A DNA stretch of 64,000 bases. Source: Nitrospira sp. (GTDB lineage Bacteria; Nitrospirota; Nitrospiria; Nitrospirales; Nitrospiraceae). Below, piece by piece: positions 62,681 through 64,000 of the stretch. The position numbers and the translations under genes are program-made. The first letter of the stretch is position 1. Every line of letters begins with the position of its first letter. The stretch lies in the NCBI GenBank assembly GCA_022226955.1, contig CP092079.1:558451-622450 (forward strand), read 5' to 3'. Below the pieces are notes generated by a model. That model ran no database searches and was not told where the DNA came from. It saw only the letters and a list, made by a program, of their open reading frames with translations.

Positions 62681-63199
62681 ATGGAAGCTCCTTATTTAAA
62701 ACTTGTCCCAGTGGCTCGATCACAGGCTGAAATCAGTAAGCTTTGCCATAATCAAGCCCTGGAGCAACGTACGCTTTTCCCCATGGCCGATTCTGCGCAC
62801 ATGGTCTTTTTGAATACTGCTGATTTATCGGGAGATGACTTTATTACTTTTCTTAAGGATGTAAGTCCCAGTATTTTAATAGATCTTCGAACCGCTCCAC
62901 GATTTGATTATGGCAAGGTAAACAGAAGGCAAGCGTTCAAGATCTTTTCTGAACAAGAGATTAAGTACATTGATGTTGCGGGTGTAATGGAAATCTCATC
63001 TAAGCGGGACGCTAATTTGAACCCGGGCCTCCTTGTCGATTTTCTAAACGCAAAGCTTACGGAGCCATTGCGGGTATTAAGAGGTCCGGTTGCCTTTCTA
63101 TTCGATGAAGTGGAATCAATAATGTCTGCCGCAGATGTATTTCCTAAGTACCTAAACAATCACGATAAAAAGAAAGTTTGGGAGCTCTTTATTAAATAA
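62681..63199 (+). CDS. DUF488-like protein linked to AvcD
   Basis: 172 residues. Central SILIDLRTAPRFDYGKVNRR followed by QAFKIFSEQEIKYIDVAGVM resembles the DUF488 fold (I-D-x-R followed by a conserved loop). The C-terminus GPVAFLFDEVESIMSAADVF is not typical. No signal or membrane segment. It starts 16 bp after the deaminase gene, shares its lower G+C and is probably co-transcribed. It may be an accessory or regulator of the defence gene. No clear Shine-Dalgarno at 62681; ATG 62784 is an alternative start. Confidence 0.7.
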   Translation: MEAPYLKLVPVARSQAEISKLCHNQALEQRTLFPMADSAHMVFLNTADLSGDDFITFLKDVSPSILIDLRTAPRFDYGKVNRRQAFKIFSEQEIKYIDVAGVMEISSKRDANLNPGLLVDFLNAKLTEPLRVLRGPVAFLFDEVESIMSAADVFPKYLNNHDKKKVWELFIK

Positions 63200-63510
63200 A
63201 TACAAACCTCGAGTTGGTGTGAAGCATTGGTTCTCACCATTGCCATGTTTATTTGCTGGCCTGTTGTGAAAAGGGTAAGAGAATAGGTGCATGGTGGTTA
63301 TCTTCTAGATTCCTCGGAGTGTCATGTCGTCCGCCGATAAAGCTTAAGGTGCCTCACTTCTTAAAAATCAATCTCGGCTCCGTTATATTCCCCATCGAGA
63401 CAGCGACCAGTTCCCACCCGTGTAGTGCTCCCCTGAAATCAAGCCACCAGGGTTGATTGTTGCGCACGAAATTGGACCGGGCTTCGGTAGCCAAGGCGTA
63501 AGCTCCCCTG
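63200..63510. other. Intergenic region at island/IS junction
   Basis: 311 bp between the DUF488-like gene and the transposase. Composition shifts back to G+C-rich near 63440. No gene or RNA is recognised. The insertion-sequence end should lie somewhere in 63440-63525, but I cannot fix its inverted repeat with the other end outside the window. Confidence 0.4.
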
Positions 63511-64000
63511 TCAACGAGACAGTGTCAGAGGAGAACCTCCGGCTTCGAGTTGGGCTCGATACGTGGCCGGCGGCAAGCCCGCCAGCGCGTCATGGGGCCG
63601 TTCTTCGTTGTAACTCTGTAGCCATTCCGCACTGATCTCGCGCACCTGCTCCAACGACTCAAACACATACGCATTCAGCACTTCGGTCCGATACGTCCGG
63701 TTATAGCGCTCGATGAACGCATTCTGATCCGGCTTGCCCGGTTGAATGTGCCACAACTGAATCGCCCGTTCCGCACACCAGCTGATGAACTGCTCGGCGA
63801 TGAACTCCGGCCCATTGTCGAGCCGAATCGCCTGAGGCTGCCCTCGCCAGCGTACCACTTGCTCCAACACGCGAATGACGCGCTCCGCCGGGAGCGACGT
63901 ATCAATCTCGATGGCCAATCCCTCGCGCACGCCTTCATCCAGAATATTGAGGGTCCGGAATCGTCGCCCGCCGTACAGCGTATCGCTCATGAAGTCCACG
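63511..64000 (-). mobile_element. IS3-family transposase, C-terminal part (runs off window)
   Basis: About 163 residues of the integrase core. DDE residues: Asp in MDFMSDTLYGGRRFR (motif W-x-x-D-F), Asp in QAIRLDNGPEFIAEQF, and Glu in NAFIERYNRTYRTEVLNAYV. The ending RPHDALAGLPPATYRAQ is usual for IS3 OrfB. The 5' part lies beyond base 64000, so whether the element is complete is unknown. Its G+C-rich composition differs from the adjacent defence genes. It marks one side of the accessory island. Confidence 0.9.

Overview
The window looks like a chromosomal stretch of a Gram-negative, G+C-rich bacterium, most likely Nitrospira or a close relative (Nitrospirota). That assignment is inference. 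It rests on the leuS-lptE-holA / rpsT / pyrF order, the many small outer-membrane lipoproteins, and palindromic intergenic repeats of a type I associate with Nitrospira genomes. Outer-membrane biogenesis genes (LptE, MlaA, LolA-like, a secretin, beta-barrels) confirm a diderm envelope.

Layout. 1-5.1 kb holds core genes: the 3' part of leuS, lptE, holA, convergent rpsT, pyrF and tRNA-His(GTG). 5.2-8.8 kb carries small hypothetical genes, a GT2/deacetylase-like pair and a lipoprotein. 8.9-13.6 kb is a two-gene glucan operon (GH133-type debranching enzyme and a GH63-like glucosidase). 13.9-18.7 kb has a MOSC protein with a divergent LysR regulator, a PilZ protein, an orphan secretin and a coiled-coil protein. 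19.8-21.9 kb is a three-gene signalling operon (DUF3391-like, HDOD, GGDEF). 22.4-27.4 kb is one 1651-residue membrane protein with a very long Pro/Glu/Ala-rich linker containing five PMPWEQ-type repeats. 27.6-29.4 kb is an ECF sigma / anti-sigma / DUF3106 operon. 29.5-35.5 kb holds an AIM24-like protein, an M48 protease, small secreted or outer-membrane proteins and a DUF4105/Lnb protein.

The most striking part is 35.6-50.4 kb, read here as an aryl-polyene pigment locus of xanthomonadin type. Eleven tightly overlapping plus-strand genes encode a methyltransferase, acyl carrier protein, acyl-ACP ligase, HotDog dehydratase, LpxL-like acyltransferase, LolA-like carrier, MMPL exporter, ketosynthase, chain-length-factor-like ketosynthase, second dehydratase and ketoreductase. 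A GT2 follows beyond a palindromic repeat. A convergent set encodes a flavin halogenase-like enzyme, a chorismatase of the XanB2/FkbO/Hyg5 type, a polysaccharide deacetylase and a lipoprotein. The logic would be: the chorismatase makes hydroxybenzoate from chorismate, the ligase loads it on the ACP, the KS/CLF/KR/DH set extends a polyene, the halogenase and methyltransferase tailor it, and the acyltransferase, LolA-like protein and MMPL exporter place it in the outer membrane.

50.6-59.9 kb returns to envelope and housekeeping functions: a tandem pair of paralogous lipoproteins, an alpha/beta hydrolase, MlaA, a CBS protein, kbl-tdh for threonine breakdown, a TonB-C protein, YceI, and a formylglycine-generating-enzyme-like protein. 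From 59.9 kb the region becomes accessory: a decayed ParE-type toxin-antitoxin pair, then a visibly A+T-richer island with an AvcD-type (dCTP/dCMP deaminase) anti-phage gene and an uncharacterised DUF488-like partner, bounded at the window end by an IS3-family transposase running off the edge.
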